A stretch of 49,503 nt of DNA from Acidobacteriota bacterium (lineage in GTDB: Bacteria > Acidobacteriota > UBA6911 > RPQK01 > DATIPO01): the NCBI GenBank assembly GCA_035471785.1, contig DATIPQ010000031.1:1-49503 (forward strand). The letters run 5' to 3'. Each line of letters begins with the position of its first letter. Positions within the stretch are counted from its first letter, which is position 1. Below are positions 7,246 to 14,102 of the stretch, one piece after another. Position numbers and translations under genes: made by a program. The notes under the pieces are model-generated. The model was given only the letters and a program-made list of their open reading frames with translations. It did no database searches and was not told the DNA's origin.

Positions 7246-9294
7246 CTACTCGTAGGCGGGGACGGACTGGGTTTCTTCCTCGCTGGCGGGGCGGAGGCGG
7301 AGGGCGGCGCCGCCGCCGGGGGCCAGGTTGAGGGTGTAGGTGGTGGAGGAGTCGACCAGGACCTGGGTGATGTTGATGGCGTAAGGGGCGGACTCCCAGT
7401 TGGCGCCTTCGCCGTCGGCGTAGATCTCGGCCACGTACTTGCGGCCGGGGTCGAGAAAGTCGAGGGGGACCTCGAACGTGCGGGCCTCTTCGTCGGTGAT
7501 GCTGCCCACGTACCAGTCGTCGCTGTTGCGGTCCTTGCGGGCGATGCCCACGTGGTCGCCGATCTTGGCGTGCAGGGCCCGGGTGTCTTCCCAGTCGGTG
7601 GGAACGTCCTTGATGAACTTGAAGGCCGGCTGGTCCTGATAGTTCTCGATCAGGTCGGCGGCCATGTGCAGCGGCGAGTAGATGACCACATAAAGGGCCA
7701 GTTCCTTGGCCAGCGTGTTCTTGACGCGGGCATTGGGATTGATGTCTTCGAAGGTCAGGTCCAACACGCCCGGCGTGTAGTCGAAGGGGCCCGCAAGCAT
7801 GCGCGTGAAGGGCAGGATGGTGGTGTGGTCGGGCGGGTTGCCGCCTTCGACGCTCCAGGCGTTGTACTCCTGTCCGCGGGCGCCCTCTCGGGTCATCATG
7901 TTGGGATAGGTGCGGCGGATGCCGGTAGGCTTGATGGGTTCGTGGACGTCCAGCATGATGCCGTGTTCGGCGGCCTTTTCCACCACCATGCGGTAGTGGC
8001 GCACCATGAACTGCCCGTGGTGCCAGTGCTCTCCCCCTTCGGTGCGGGTGCCCACGTAGCCGGTCTTGATCATGGTGACGCCCAGTTCTTGGTAGAGGTC
8101 GAAAGCGGCGTCGATCTGGGATTCGTAGTTGCTGATGCCGGCCGAGGTTTCGTGGTGGCCGATCAGCACCACGCCCTTCTCGCGGGCGTAGTCGGTGACG
8201 GCGCGCAGGTCGAAGTCGGGGTAGGGCTCGGTGAAGCGGAACAGCTCGCTGTTCTGCATCCAGTCGCCGTCCCATCCGACGTTCCAGCCTTCCACCAGGA
8301 CTCCGTCGAATCCGTGCTCGGCCGCGAAGTCGATGTACTGCTTGGTGCGCTCGGTGGTGGCTCCGTGCTTGGGGCCGGATTCCCAGCTCATGGTGCCCAG
8401 GTGCATGCCCCACCAGATGCCGACGTATTTGCCGGGCTTGATCCAGGACGTGTCCTCCAGCTTGTTGGGCTCGTTGAGGTTGAGGATGAGGTAGCTTTCC
8501 AGCAGGTCGCTGGCCGACTCGCCGATCTGCAAGGTGCGCCAGGGCGTCTTCATGGGGGCTGATCCCAGAACCTTGGCTCCGTCGGGCCAGGGCACCAGGT
8601 CGCACTTGAGCGTGGTGCCCTCGGTATGGCGGGCGGTCATGCTGGCGTAATCGGTCAGGGCCGCTTCGTGCAGGCTGAGCACCAGCCCGTCCGAGGTCTC
8701 GAAGGTGACCGGCGTATGCACCACGTCCAGCTCGCTGATGGGATTGCGCTGGTAGAGGTATTCGTAGCGGTTGTCCTGGTAAGCGGGAATCCACCAGGCG
8801 GCATGATCGCCGGCGAAGCGGAACTCGGTCAGTTCGTCGGTGATGACGAAGTCGGCCAGAGCATCCTGCTCGGGAAATTCATAGCGGAAGCCTACGCCGT
8901 CGTCGTAGGCCCGGAAGACCACATCGAGGCGCCGCCGGGGAGCGGCCGATTCCCTGAGGGCCACGCGCAACTCGTTGTAATGATTGCGGATCTGGTGTTT
9001 CTCGCCCCACACCTGCTCCCAAGTGTTGTCGTAGTTGGTCTCCCCGTAGGAGAGGACTTCCAATCCGCCGTCCAGCGGTTCCTGGTCGCGGAAGGCGAAA
9101 CCCAGCCGGGAATTCTCGAGAACGGCCTGACCGCCGCGGTCGATGCGGTAGAAGGGGGTGCCTTCGGCCAGTTCGAAAGAAACTTCGATGCTGCCGTCCG
9201 GTGAAGCCACCTGCAGCGTTGCCGGAGTCTGTGAGCAACCCGCAACCGCGGTCGGGATTGCCCCCAACACGATCCATCTCAAGGTCTTCTTCAT
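7246..9294 (-). CDS. Glycoside hydrolase family 97 lipoprotein (SusB-like alpha-glucosidase)
   Basis: A 682-residue lipoprotein: the signal peptide ends in TAVAGC with lipidation Cys20. An N-terminal beta-sandwich typical of GH97 (about 25-275) leads to a TIM-barrel (about 285-570; KYVGIWWGMHLGTMSWE, then FDGVLVEGWNVGWDG) and a C-terminal beta domain. Glutamates E452 (LDVHEPIKPTG), E470 (MMTREG) and E476 (GQEYNAW) lie in the segment that carries catalytic acids in GH97. The strand holding the Asp nucleophile of retaining members reads MIKTGYVGT here, without Asp, which suggests the inverting, alpha-glucosidase type. The likely role is releasing glucose from alpha-glucans at the outer membrane or in the periplasm. 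No SusC/SusD partner is adjacent. The gene is isolated between inverted MITE-like repeats. Confidence 0.92.
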   Translation of the reverse strand: MKKTLRWIVLGAIPTAVAGCSQTPATLQVASPDGSIEVSFELAEGTPFYRIDRGGQAVLENSRLGFAFRDQEPLDGGLEVLSYGETNYDNTWEQVWGEKHQIRNHYNELRVALRESAAPRRRLDVVFRAYDDGVGFRYEFPEQDALADFVITDELTEFRFAGDHAAWWIPAYQDNRYEYLYQRNPISELDVVHTPVTFETSDGLVLSLHEAALTDYASMTARHTEGTTLKCDLVPWPDGAKVLGSAPMKTPWRTLQIGESASDLLESYLILNLNEPNKLEDTSWIKPGKYVGIWWGMHLGTMSWESGPKHGATTERTKQYIDFAAEHGFDGVLVEGWNVGWDGDWMQNSELFRFTEPYPDFDLRAVTDYAREKGVVLIGHHETSAGISNYESQIDAAFDLYQELGVTMIKTGYVGTRTEGGEHWHHGQFMVRHYRMVVEKAAEHGIMLDVHEPIKPTGIRRTYPNMMTREGARGQEYNAWSVEGGNPPDHTTILPFTRMLAGPFDYTPGVLDLTFEDINPNARVKNTLAKELALYVVIYSPLHMAADLIENYQDQPAFKFIKDVPTDWEDTRALHAKIGDHVGIARKDRNSDDWYVGSITDEEARTFEVPLDFLDPGRKYVAEIYADGEGANWESAPYAINITQVLVDSSTTYTLNLAPGGGAALRLRPASEEETQSVPAYE

Positions 9295-9427
9295 GATCTT
9301 AGTCTGTCCTTATAAGTTACTGTATCACAGGTACTTAGCATGCCAGAAGGAGGCTTTGGCGGCAAGCTGCTTGCTGCGCCCTTTAGAGCGGGGCTTGGGG
9401 CTGGGCGCCCGATTGGCGATCGGTGCC

Positions 9428-9609
9428 CATCGCCGCGGGGACGCGCCTCCCACCCGGCCTGTACCAAGCCGCCTGGCTGGTTGCAAGGAGGAGACTGGCG
9501 GCAAGGCATCCCTGAAGCCACCGGACTTTCTGCTGCGGGTTTAGATCGCGACCGGCATCCAGCCTTTAAGCATCACTGTGCCCATCGCCGCAAGGATGCG
9601 CCTCCCACC
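9428..9609 (-). repeat. Two copies of a REP-like unit (9428-9454 and 9583-9609)
   Basis: Both read, on the minus strand, close to GGTGGGAGGCGCATCC followed by TTGCGGCGATG; the first has CGTCCCCGCGG in the middle. The same unit occurs four more times in this window (23135, 25355, 29591, 29727), always between genes. The remaining DNA of this 719-bp gene-free interval holds MITE copy B and the stop-codon element described separately; I see no credible gene in it. Confidence 0.7.
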
Positions 9610-9680
9610 AGCGGTGTGTCCCATCGCTCCCTTGAGCAGGTCGCTCTCTGGAGGGTGGTGGTCCACCCAGACTTCTCCCG

Positions 9681-9905
9681 CTCTTCTGAGCCAGGGCCCT
9701 CCGTTCTTGTCCCTGACAGGGACAGATTCGCCAGTCCAGCGACTGTGTTAGCAGTCAAGTCCGGGCTCGCTGAAGGCGAGCGATTCGTCAGCCCAGGGTC
9801 AGCCGCGGCGAGCGTTAGCGAGACGGCGGCGCCACCCTGGGTTTCAGACGGCAAAGGTCTGAACGCTGAAAGCGTGGGATAACGAGACGGAGTGGCTCAA
9901 AACTT
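9681..9905 (-). repeat. MITE-like repeat, copy B (about 225 bp, inverted relative to copy A)
   Basis: Read on the minus strand it aligns with 6861-7028: shared blocks include CGTTATCCCACGCTTTCAG, AAACCCAGGGTGGCGCCGCC, CTGACCCTGGGCTG and CTGGCGAATCTGTCCCT. It has about 57 bp not in copy A, which contain a small stem (CGCTCGCCTTCAGCGAG). The 9893-9905 end is AAGTTTTGAGCCA, identical to the A end; the other end keeps only TTCTGAGCCA (9684-9693). It ends 14 bp before the stop-codon element at 9920, so several repeat families are nested here. Confidence 0.7.
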
Positions 9906-9919
9906 CTGAGGCAATGCAG

Positions 9920-10016
9920 TAGCGAGCAGCCTCATACCGCCGAGAGCAATTAGCCCTTCAGCGCGGTCGCTGAAACTTGATTCGTGTGTGAACTTGCTGG
10001 CCACCTAGTGGCCCTA
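9920..10016 (-). repeat. Stop-codon-anchored repeat, copy 1 (about 97 bp)
   Basis: Read on the minus strand it begins TAGGGCCACTAGGTGGCC, where the TAG is the stop codon of the Mrp ATPase gene, and runs through AGCAAGTTCACACAC, AATCAAGTTTCAGCGACCG and GCTCTCGGCGGTATGAGG. The plus-strand segment at 48181-48276 matches it with only a handful of differences and sits directly after another gene's stop. GGCCAC-TAG-GTGGCC forms a tight hairpin at the gene-proximal end. Confidence 0.78.
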
Positions 10017-10862
10017 GAGTTCTTTCGCTATCTTGAGGATGGACTGCCAGGCGGGAGAGTCCACTTGGTCCCTGGGGCTGAGCCCTTGGTCGCAAAGGCG
10101 GGCCAGCTCCGGATCAAAAGGTACGCTGCCAAGATGAGCCAGATCGATCTCCACTTCGGACGACTCGGGAAAGAGCGGACGCACCTGGCCGCAGCATGCG
10201 CAGTAGTAGCCGCTCATGTTTTGGATGTACCCGAGCAGCGGATTAGGAGTCTTGCGCAGGGCCGCCAGCGAGCGGCGGACGACTCCCCTGGAAAGGTCGG
10301 AAGGCAGCGTTACCAGCACGAACTGCGTCTGCGGCCCCAGGAATTCGGCGTACTGGAAGGTCCTCTCGGCTCCTGGAGGAAGGTCGAAAAGCAAGGTGTC
10401 GAAGGGCTCCCAGTCGGTCCCGGCCAGGAAATCGGCCAGGGTGGCGAACTCCTTGGTGGCCCGCCAGGTGTGGCTGTCGCCCTGGGCGATGGAGGGGAAG
10501 TCGACGGCCTCCGACTCGGGCACCATGGTGCCGAAAGAGACCACTCCCACGCCGTCCCTCGTCCTGGGGACGACCAGTCCTCGCCGCCCGGGGACAGGGA
10601 CGCTGGTCTTGAGTCCGCCCAGACGGGCCTGGGAAGGTCCGTTGAGATCGGCATCCAGCACGGCCACGCAGCGTCCCCGGGTGTTGAGGGCTTGGGCCAG
10701 CAACATGGTCAAGGTCGATTTGCCCACGCCGCCTTTGCCCGATCCCACCGCCAGCGCCATCTCGATGGGCTCAAGCTTTGAGGCGATCTTCTCCTTCAGC
10801 TCCACCACCTGCCGCAGGACATTCGAACCGCCGTCGCCTTCCAGGTCCCTGTAGGTCTTCAT
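10014..10862 (-). CDS. Mrp/NBP35-type P-loop ATPase (ParA superfamily), probable Fe-S carrier
   Basis: A 282-residue cytoplasmic protein. The deviant Walker A SGKGGVGKST lies near residue 42, followed by VAVLDADLNGPSQARLGG, the typical Mrp/ApbC arrangement (DADxxGPS). A later LLFDLPPGAERTFQ segment is the Walker B region (DLPPG), and a Cys pair in YYCACCGQ near residue 205 corresponds to the CxxC that binds the bridging Fe-S cluster in Mrp proteins. I chose ATG 10862 over an upstream in-frame start because the latter would overlap the divergent gene. The N-terminal DUF59 domain seen in some Mrp proteins is absent. The role is probably Fe-S cluster delivery; a non-canonical ParA role cannot be excluded. 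The TAG stop is part of a repeat element. Confidence 0.82.
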   Translation of the reverse strand: MKTYRDLEGDGGSNVLRQVVELKEKIASKLEPIEMALAVGSGKGGVGKSTLTMLLAQALNTRGRCVAVLDADLNGPSQARLGGLKTSVPVPGRRGLVVPRTRDGVGVVSFGTMVPESEAVDFPSIAQGDSHTWRATKEFATLADFLAGTDWEPFDTLLFDLPPGAERTFQYAEFLGPQTQFVLVTLPSDLSRGVVRRSLAALRKTPNPLLGYIQNMSGYYCACCGQVRPLFPESSEVEIDLAHLGSVPFDPELARLCDQGLSPRDQVDSPAWQSILKIAKEL

Positions 10863-10867
10863 GGTGG

Positions 10868-10879
10868 CCAGTATACTGG
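10868..10879. promoter_or_regulatory. Perfect 12-bp palindrome in the divergent promoter region
   Basis: CCAGTATACTGG is self-complementary and occupies the centre of the 46-bp gap between the divergent Mrp ATPase and sulfatase-like genes. Its TATACT core could serve as a -10 box on both strands, or the palindrome may be an operator. No convincing -35 box is seen at 17 bp on either side. Confidence 0.35.
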
Positions 10880-10908
10880 TGGGAAGCGGTGTTAGTATCC
10901 ATAGAGTC

Positions 10909-12744
10909 ATGAGAGCTAAGATCCTGTTGGCGGCTCTGGCCGTCCTGGCATGGATGTTAACCGTTGCCTGGCGTCAGCCGGAGGGCGAGAAGGCCGCGGC
11001 CAGGCCCGACATCGTGCTCATAACCGTCGACACCTTGCGGGCCGATCACCTCTCGCCTTACGGCTCCCAGTTGAAGACGCCTGCCGCAGACCGCCTGGCG
11101 CGCGACGGGATGGTGTTCGAACAAGCGCTGTCGCCGGCCCCGCTGACCTTGCCCTCCCACCTCACCCTGATGCTTTCGCAGGAGCCCTTCGTCCACGGGG
11201 TACGCAACAACCGCGGATGGGACCTGAACAGCCAGGCCCAATCGCTGGCGCAGGTGCTGCGGGAAAACGGCTACGCCACGGCGGCTTTCGTGAGCGCCTT
11301 CGTGCTCAATCCCGAAACCGGCATCGAGCGGGGCTTTCAACACTTCGACAACGACTTCAGCACCAACCTGGAGGCCGGTCCCGAGCCCTTGGAGCGCAGG
11401 GCGGCCTTCGCGGTGGGGGCCGCCATGGGCTGGCTGCGTACGGCTCCGCGTCCGTTCTTTCTCTGGCTTCACCTCTTCGATCCTCACGAAGACCACGACC
11501 TGGAAGCCTCTTTGACCGGCCGGCGCACGGGACGCCCTTACCCCGAGGAGGTGGAATACGCCGACCGTCACATCGGACGCCTGCTCGATTTGCTGGACGA
11601 GAAGGGGCTCTACCGGGACAGCCTCATCATCTACACCTCCGATCATGGCGAATCGCGGGGCGAGCACGGCGAACTGACCCACGGTTTTTTCATCTACCAG
11701 TCCACCCAGCACATCCCCCTGATCGTCAAGCTGCCCCAGAGTGGAGGGGAGGTGGCATCTGCGGGGCGGCGCGTCTCCGGGCTGGCGCGGCTGCTGGACG
11801 TGGCGCCCACCGTCCTGCGCCAAGCAGGCTTGCGTCCGCCGCGGGAATGGCAGGGAACCGACCTCTTGTCGCGGCGCAGGGTGGAAGAAGCTTACGCCGA
11901 AACCCTCTACCCCTATCAGAACTTCGGTTGGAGCGCGCTGGCCTCCCTGCGCTGGAAGCATTACAAGTACATCCGTGCTCCCCGTCCTGAACTCTACGAC
12001 TTGCAGGAAGACCCGGGCGAGCGGCGTAACCTGGCGGAGCAGCGCTCCACCCTGGCCAACTCGCTGTCGCAGAAGCTCGACGAGTATGTGGGCCGCTTTG
12101 AAATGGCGCCTTCTCAGCCGGCAGAGATCGATCCGCAAGTTGAAGAGAGGCTGCGTGCACTGGGCTACGGCTCCTTAGCCAAGCCCCGTCCCTCGCAGGG
12201 ACTCTTCGCCGGCGCCGACCCCAAGGACCGTCTCGACCTTTATTTGGCGGTCAGCGGCAAGGACTCCTCCTTGGGGCTGACCTCGCAAGAGGCTGTCGAA
12301 AAGCTGCAGGGATTCCTGGAGCAGGAACCGCAAAGCGCCCATCTGTGGAAGCTGCTGGGACGCAACCTCTATCGCCTGGAGCGTTTCGACGAAGCTCAGG
12401 CCGCCTTCGCCCGCGGACTCGAACTCGACTCCCGTTCCCCCGAGTTGAGGCTTTACCTGGCTCTCTCCCAGTTCCAGGCCGGTCACGGCGGGGAAGCCGA
12501 AGCCAACTTACGCCGCATCATCGGGGAGGGCTCGGCCGACTACCGGGGCCTGGTCACGCTGGGGATCCTCTTGCAGCAAAAGGGAGAAATCGAGGAGTCG
12601 ATTTCAATGCTGCGCCGCGCCATGCACATCAATCCCGGAGCCCTCGATGCGCGGCAGGCGTTAATCGAGTCCTTGAAACGGGCCGGGCGCAATGAAGAGG
12701 CCGAGCGCCTGCAGTCCTCCCTCCCCCAGCCGCCGGGACGTTAG
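10909..12744 (+). CDS. Sulfatase/alkaline-phosphatase-superfamily protein with C-terminal TPRs
   Basis: A 611-residue exported or membrane-anchored protein (hydrophobic N-terminus, residues 3-20). The sulfatase fold starts with PDIVLITVDTLRADHLSPYG; metal-site motifs include D41 and YTSDHGES. At the position where sulfatases have C/S-x-P-S-R, which matures to formylglycine, the sequence reads T80-L-P-S-H84, so it cannot be matured to formylglycine. A Thr nucleophile is used by related phosphatases and phosphoethanolamine transferases, so a phosphoester or transferase activity is possible. From about residue 455 to the end there are three to four TPR-like helices pairs (SAHLWKLLGRNLYRLERFDE, then ADYRGLVTLGILLQQKG). 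I prefer ATG 10909 to an upstream start at 10861 because it opens the signal/anchor. Its stop overlaps the convergent YwiC-like stop. Confidence 0.85.
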   Translation: MRAKILLAALAVLAWMLTVAWRQPEGEKAAARPDIVLITVDTLRADHLSPYGSQLKTPAADRLARDGMVFEQALSPAPLTLPSHLTLMLSQEPFVHGVRNNRGWDLNSQAQSLAQVLRENGYATAAFVSAFVLNPETGIERGFQHFDNDFSTNLEAGPEPLERRAAFAVGAAMGWLRTAPRPFFLWLHLFDPHEDHDLEASLTGRRTGRPYPEEVEYADRHIGRLLDLLDEKGLYRDSLIIYTSDHGESRGEHGELTHGFFIYQSTQHIPLIVKLPQSGGEVASAGRRVSGLARLLDVAPTVLRQAGLRPPREWQGTDLLSRRRVEEAYAETLYPYQNFGWSALASLRWKHYKYIRAPRPELYDLQEDPGERRNLAEQRSTLANSLSQKLDEYVGRFEMAPSQPAEIDPQVEERLRALGYGSLAKPRPSQGLFAGADPKDRLDLYLAVSGKDSSLGLTSQEAVEKLQGFLEQEPQSAHLWKLLGRNLYRLERFDEAQAAFARGLELDSRSPELRLYLALSQFQAGHGGEAEANLRRIIGEGSADYRGLVTLGILLQQKGEIEESISMLRRAMHINPGALDARQALIESLKRAGRNEEAERLQSSLPQPPGR

Positions 12745-13559
12745 GACGCCCAACCCACAGTGGTGAAGATCACGAACCAGAGGGTGAAGGCGATCTCGCT
12801 GTAGCCGATGACCTGGAGGTTGAGGCGGGCGGACGGTTCGCGCAGGTACCAGAAAGCCCGCGACACGATGGGCAAGTAGGCCAAGGCGATGAGGCGGCCG
12901 ATAAGCCCTCCGGTCCACAGGGCGCCAACCACCACCACCAGCCCAGCGTGATAGAGGATGTTGTGGAGGGTGCGGCGGCGCGGGTCCTCCTTCTTGACGA
13001 AGCGGCTGACCCGCATCTTGACGTAGAAGATGGAGCTGGCGAAGTAGAGGAAACAGAGGCTCCAGATGAGAGCGGCGGACTCGTCCAGGCGGCTCTGCGC
13101 GACCACCTGGGCAGCGGGAGCGGTGGCCGTGAGTCCCACGATGCCGATGACCTCTCCCGCCACCTGACGCTCTTTCTTGCCCCGCACTTGCAGCAAATGG
13201 AGGCCGAAAAACAGTGCCGCCAGTCCGCCGATCAGGCACAGTTCCCAGAGCCCGTAGCGGGTCAGCAGCGCCAGTCCGCAGGCCAGTCCCACTGCAAGAT
13301 AGATGAGAAGCCAAAGACGCCACCAGGCCGCATGGCCCGCGCCGGGCGTCCCCTTGCGGACCCGCAGCAGCCGCGAGAGCGGTTGGTGAGCCAGGAAGAA
13401 TCCGCTGGCGGCCGACAGGAAGAGCACTTCCTTGAGTCCCAGGCTGCAAGCCGCCAAAAGGGGGATGAGAGCGCTGCCGTAAAACACTGCCCAAGCCCCA
13501 TGTTCCCTGGGGATGGGAATTCGCCTTCGTGAAATGCGGGCCCTGCTCGCCTGTACCAC
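12741..13559 (-). CDS. YwiC-like integral membrane protein
   Basis: About 272 residues from the GTG at 13559, which has GGGAG 7 nt upstream; a longer in-frame opening to 13733 has no comparable ribosome-binding site and adds a low-complexity non-hydrophobic tail, so the start is my judgement. The motif IPIPREHGAWAVFYG is the YwiC family hallmark. Eight or so hydrophobic helices follow (for example LIYLAVGLACGLALL and LCLIGGLAALFFGLHLL). The family resembles UbiA-type prenyltransferases in topology, but its function is not established. The TAA stop overlaps the TAG stop of the convergent sulfatase-like gene (shared TTAG). Confidence 0.8.
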   Translation of the reverse strand: MVQASRARISRRRIPIPREHGAWAVFYGSALIPLLAACSLGLKEVLFLSAASGFFLAHQPLSRLLRVRKGTPGAGHAAWWRLWLLIYLAVGLACGLALLTRYGLWELCLIGGLAALFFGLHLLQVRGKKERQVAGEVIGIVGLTATAPAAQVVAQSRLDESAALIWSLCFLYFASSIFYVKMRVSRFVKKEDPRRRTLHNILYHAGLVVVVGALWTGGLIGRLIALAYLPIVSRAFWYLREPSARLNLQVIGYSEIAFTLWFVIFTTVGWAS

Positions 13560-13757
13560 TCTCTCGCTCCCTGCCTCATGTATCCGGACTGCTGATGAAC
13601 TCGAGTCGATGCAGGAAAATAATACATTCTTCGCCGCCTCCAGCGCGCATCCGTTCTCGGTCGGCCGATGGGCTTGCCCCCTTGCGGGAGACTCGTTAGG
13701 ATGACCTTCTCCAACATGCTTTGATCTCGACACGGCAATCAGCAGAGGGGGCAGGAC

Positions 13758-13916
13758 ATGCGAGCGACACGAATCGGATTGGTCGCCCTTACTGCGATGG
13801 TTTCCATCTCAACGGCCGGGGCTTGGGCGGTCCAGGATCCTGCCATGGAAGATGCTCTAAGCGAGGCTCTCAAGGCCGCCGGAGCACCCTATACTCCCGG
13901 TCGCCAGCCCCGTTGA
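13758..13916 (+). CDS. Small secreted peptide (52 aa)
   Basis: An ATG preceded by a purine-rich GAGGGGGCAGGA region opens 52 codons ending in TGA. Residues 1-24 form a clear Sec signal peptide (basic start, hydrophobic core LVALTAMVSIST, AWA cleavage site), leaving a mature peptide of about 28 residues: VQDPAMEDALSEALKAAG followed by APYTPGRQPR. It lies divergent from the YwiC-like gene and 186 bp upstream of the metalloprotease. There is no family I recognise. A chance open frame is possible, but the joint presence of a good ribosome-binding site, signal peptide and cleavage site supports it. Confidence 0.55.
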   Translation: MRATRIGLVALTAMVSISTAGAWAVQDPAMEDALSEALKAAGAPYTPGRQPR

Positions 13917-13996
13917 GGTTGATGCCGGAGCCTCTCGCTTTGCATCAATTACTTATCTCTATACAGAAACTTGTGCATTCTCTGTAGAAATGTGGC

Positions 13997-14081
13997 ACAA
14001 TGGGGCCATTGTTTTCACCATTTCATGAGTCCGGATGAACGACTCCTATGCGGGCCTGGGGAAGCCTCCAGGCATCCGGAC
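13997..14081 (+). promoter_or_regulatory. Structured leader upstream of the metalloprotease gene
   Basis: Seen: ACAATG-GGGC-CATTGT (13997-14012) followed by TTTTC; then an outer stem GTCCGGATG (14029-14037) with CATCCGGAC (14073-14081), enclosing an inner stem GCCTGG (14054-14059) with CCAGGC (14068-14073). The ribosome-binding site GAGGAG begins 10 nt after the outer stem. I recognise no riboswitch class. The first hairpin may terminate the preceding small-peptide gene. Confidence 0.4.
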
Positions 14082-14102
14082 GCTTCAAGTGAGGAGATGA
14101 GC

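Noticed and set aside
7054-8562. 502-codon plus-strand open frame
   Set aside because: Antisense to the GH97 gene, whose minus-strand frame has signal peptide, family motifs and full length.
9340-9882. Open frame of 180 codons in the repeat-rich gap
   Set aside because: Most of it translates REP and MITE-like repeat DNA; a similar shadow peptide arises from copy A on the other strand.
10909-12744. Calling this gene an active sulfatase
   Set aside because: The formylglycine-forming Cys/Ser is replaced by Thr80 and the following Arg by His.
13560-13733. N-terminal extension of the YwiC-like protein
   Set aside because: Ser/Arg-rich, non-hydrophobic, no ribosome-binding site; the GTG at 13559 has GGGAG at good distance.
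14029-14081. c-di-GMP or other known riboswitch in the metalloprotease leader
   Set aside because: Stems are present, but I could not match the conserved loop sequences of any riboswitch class.
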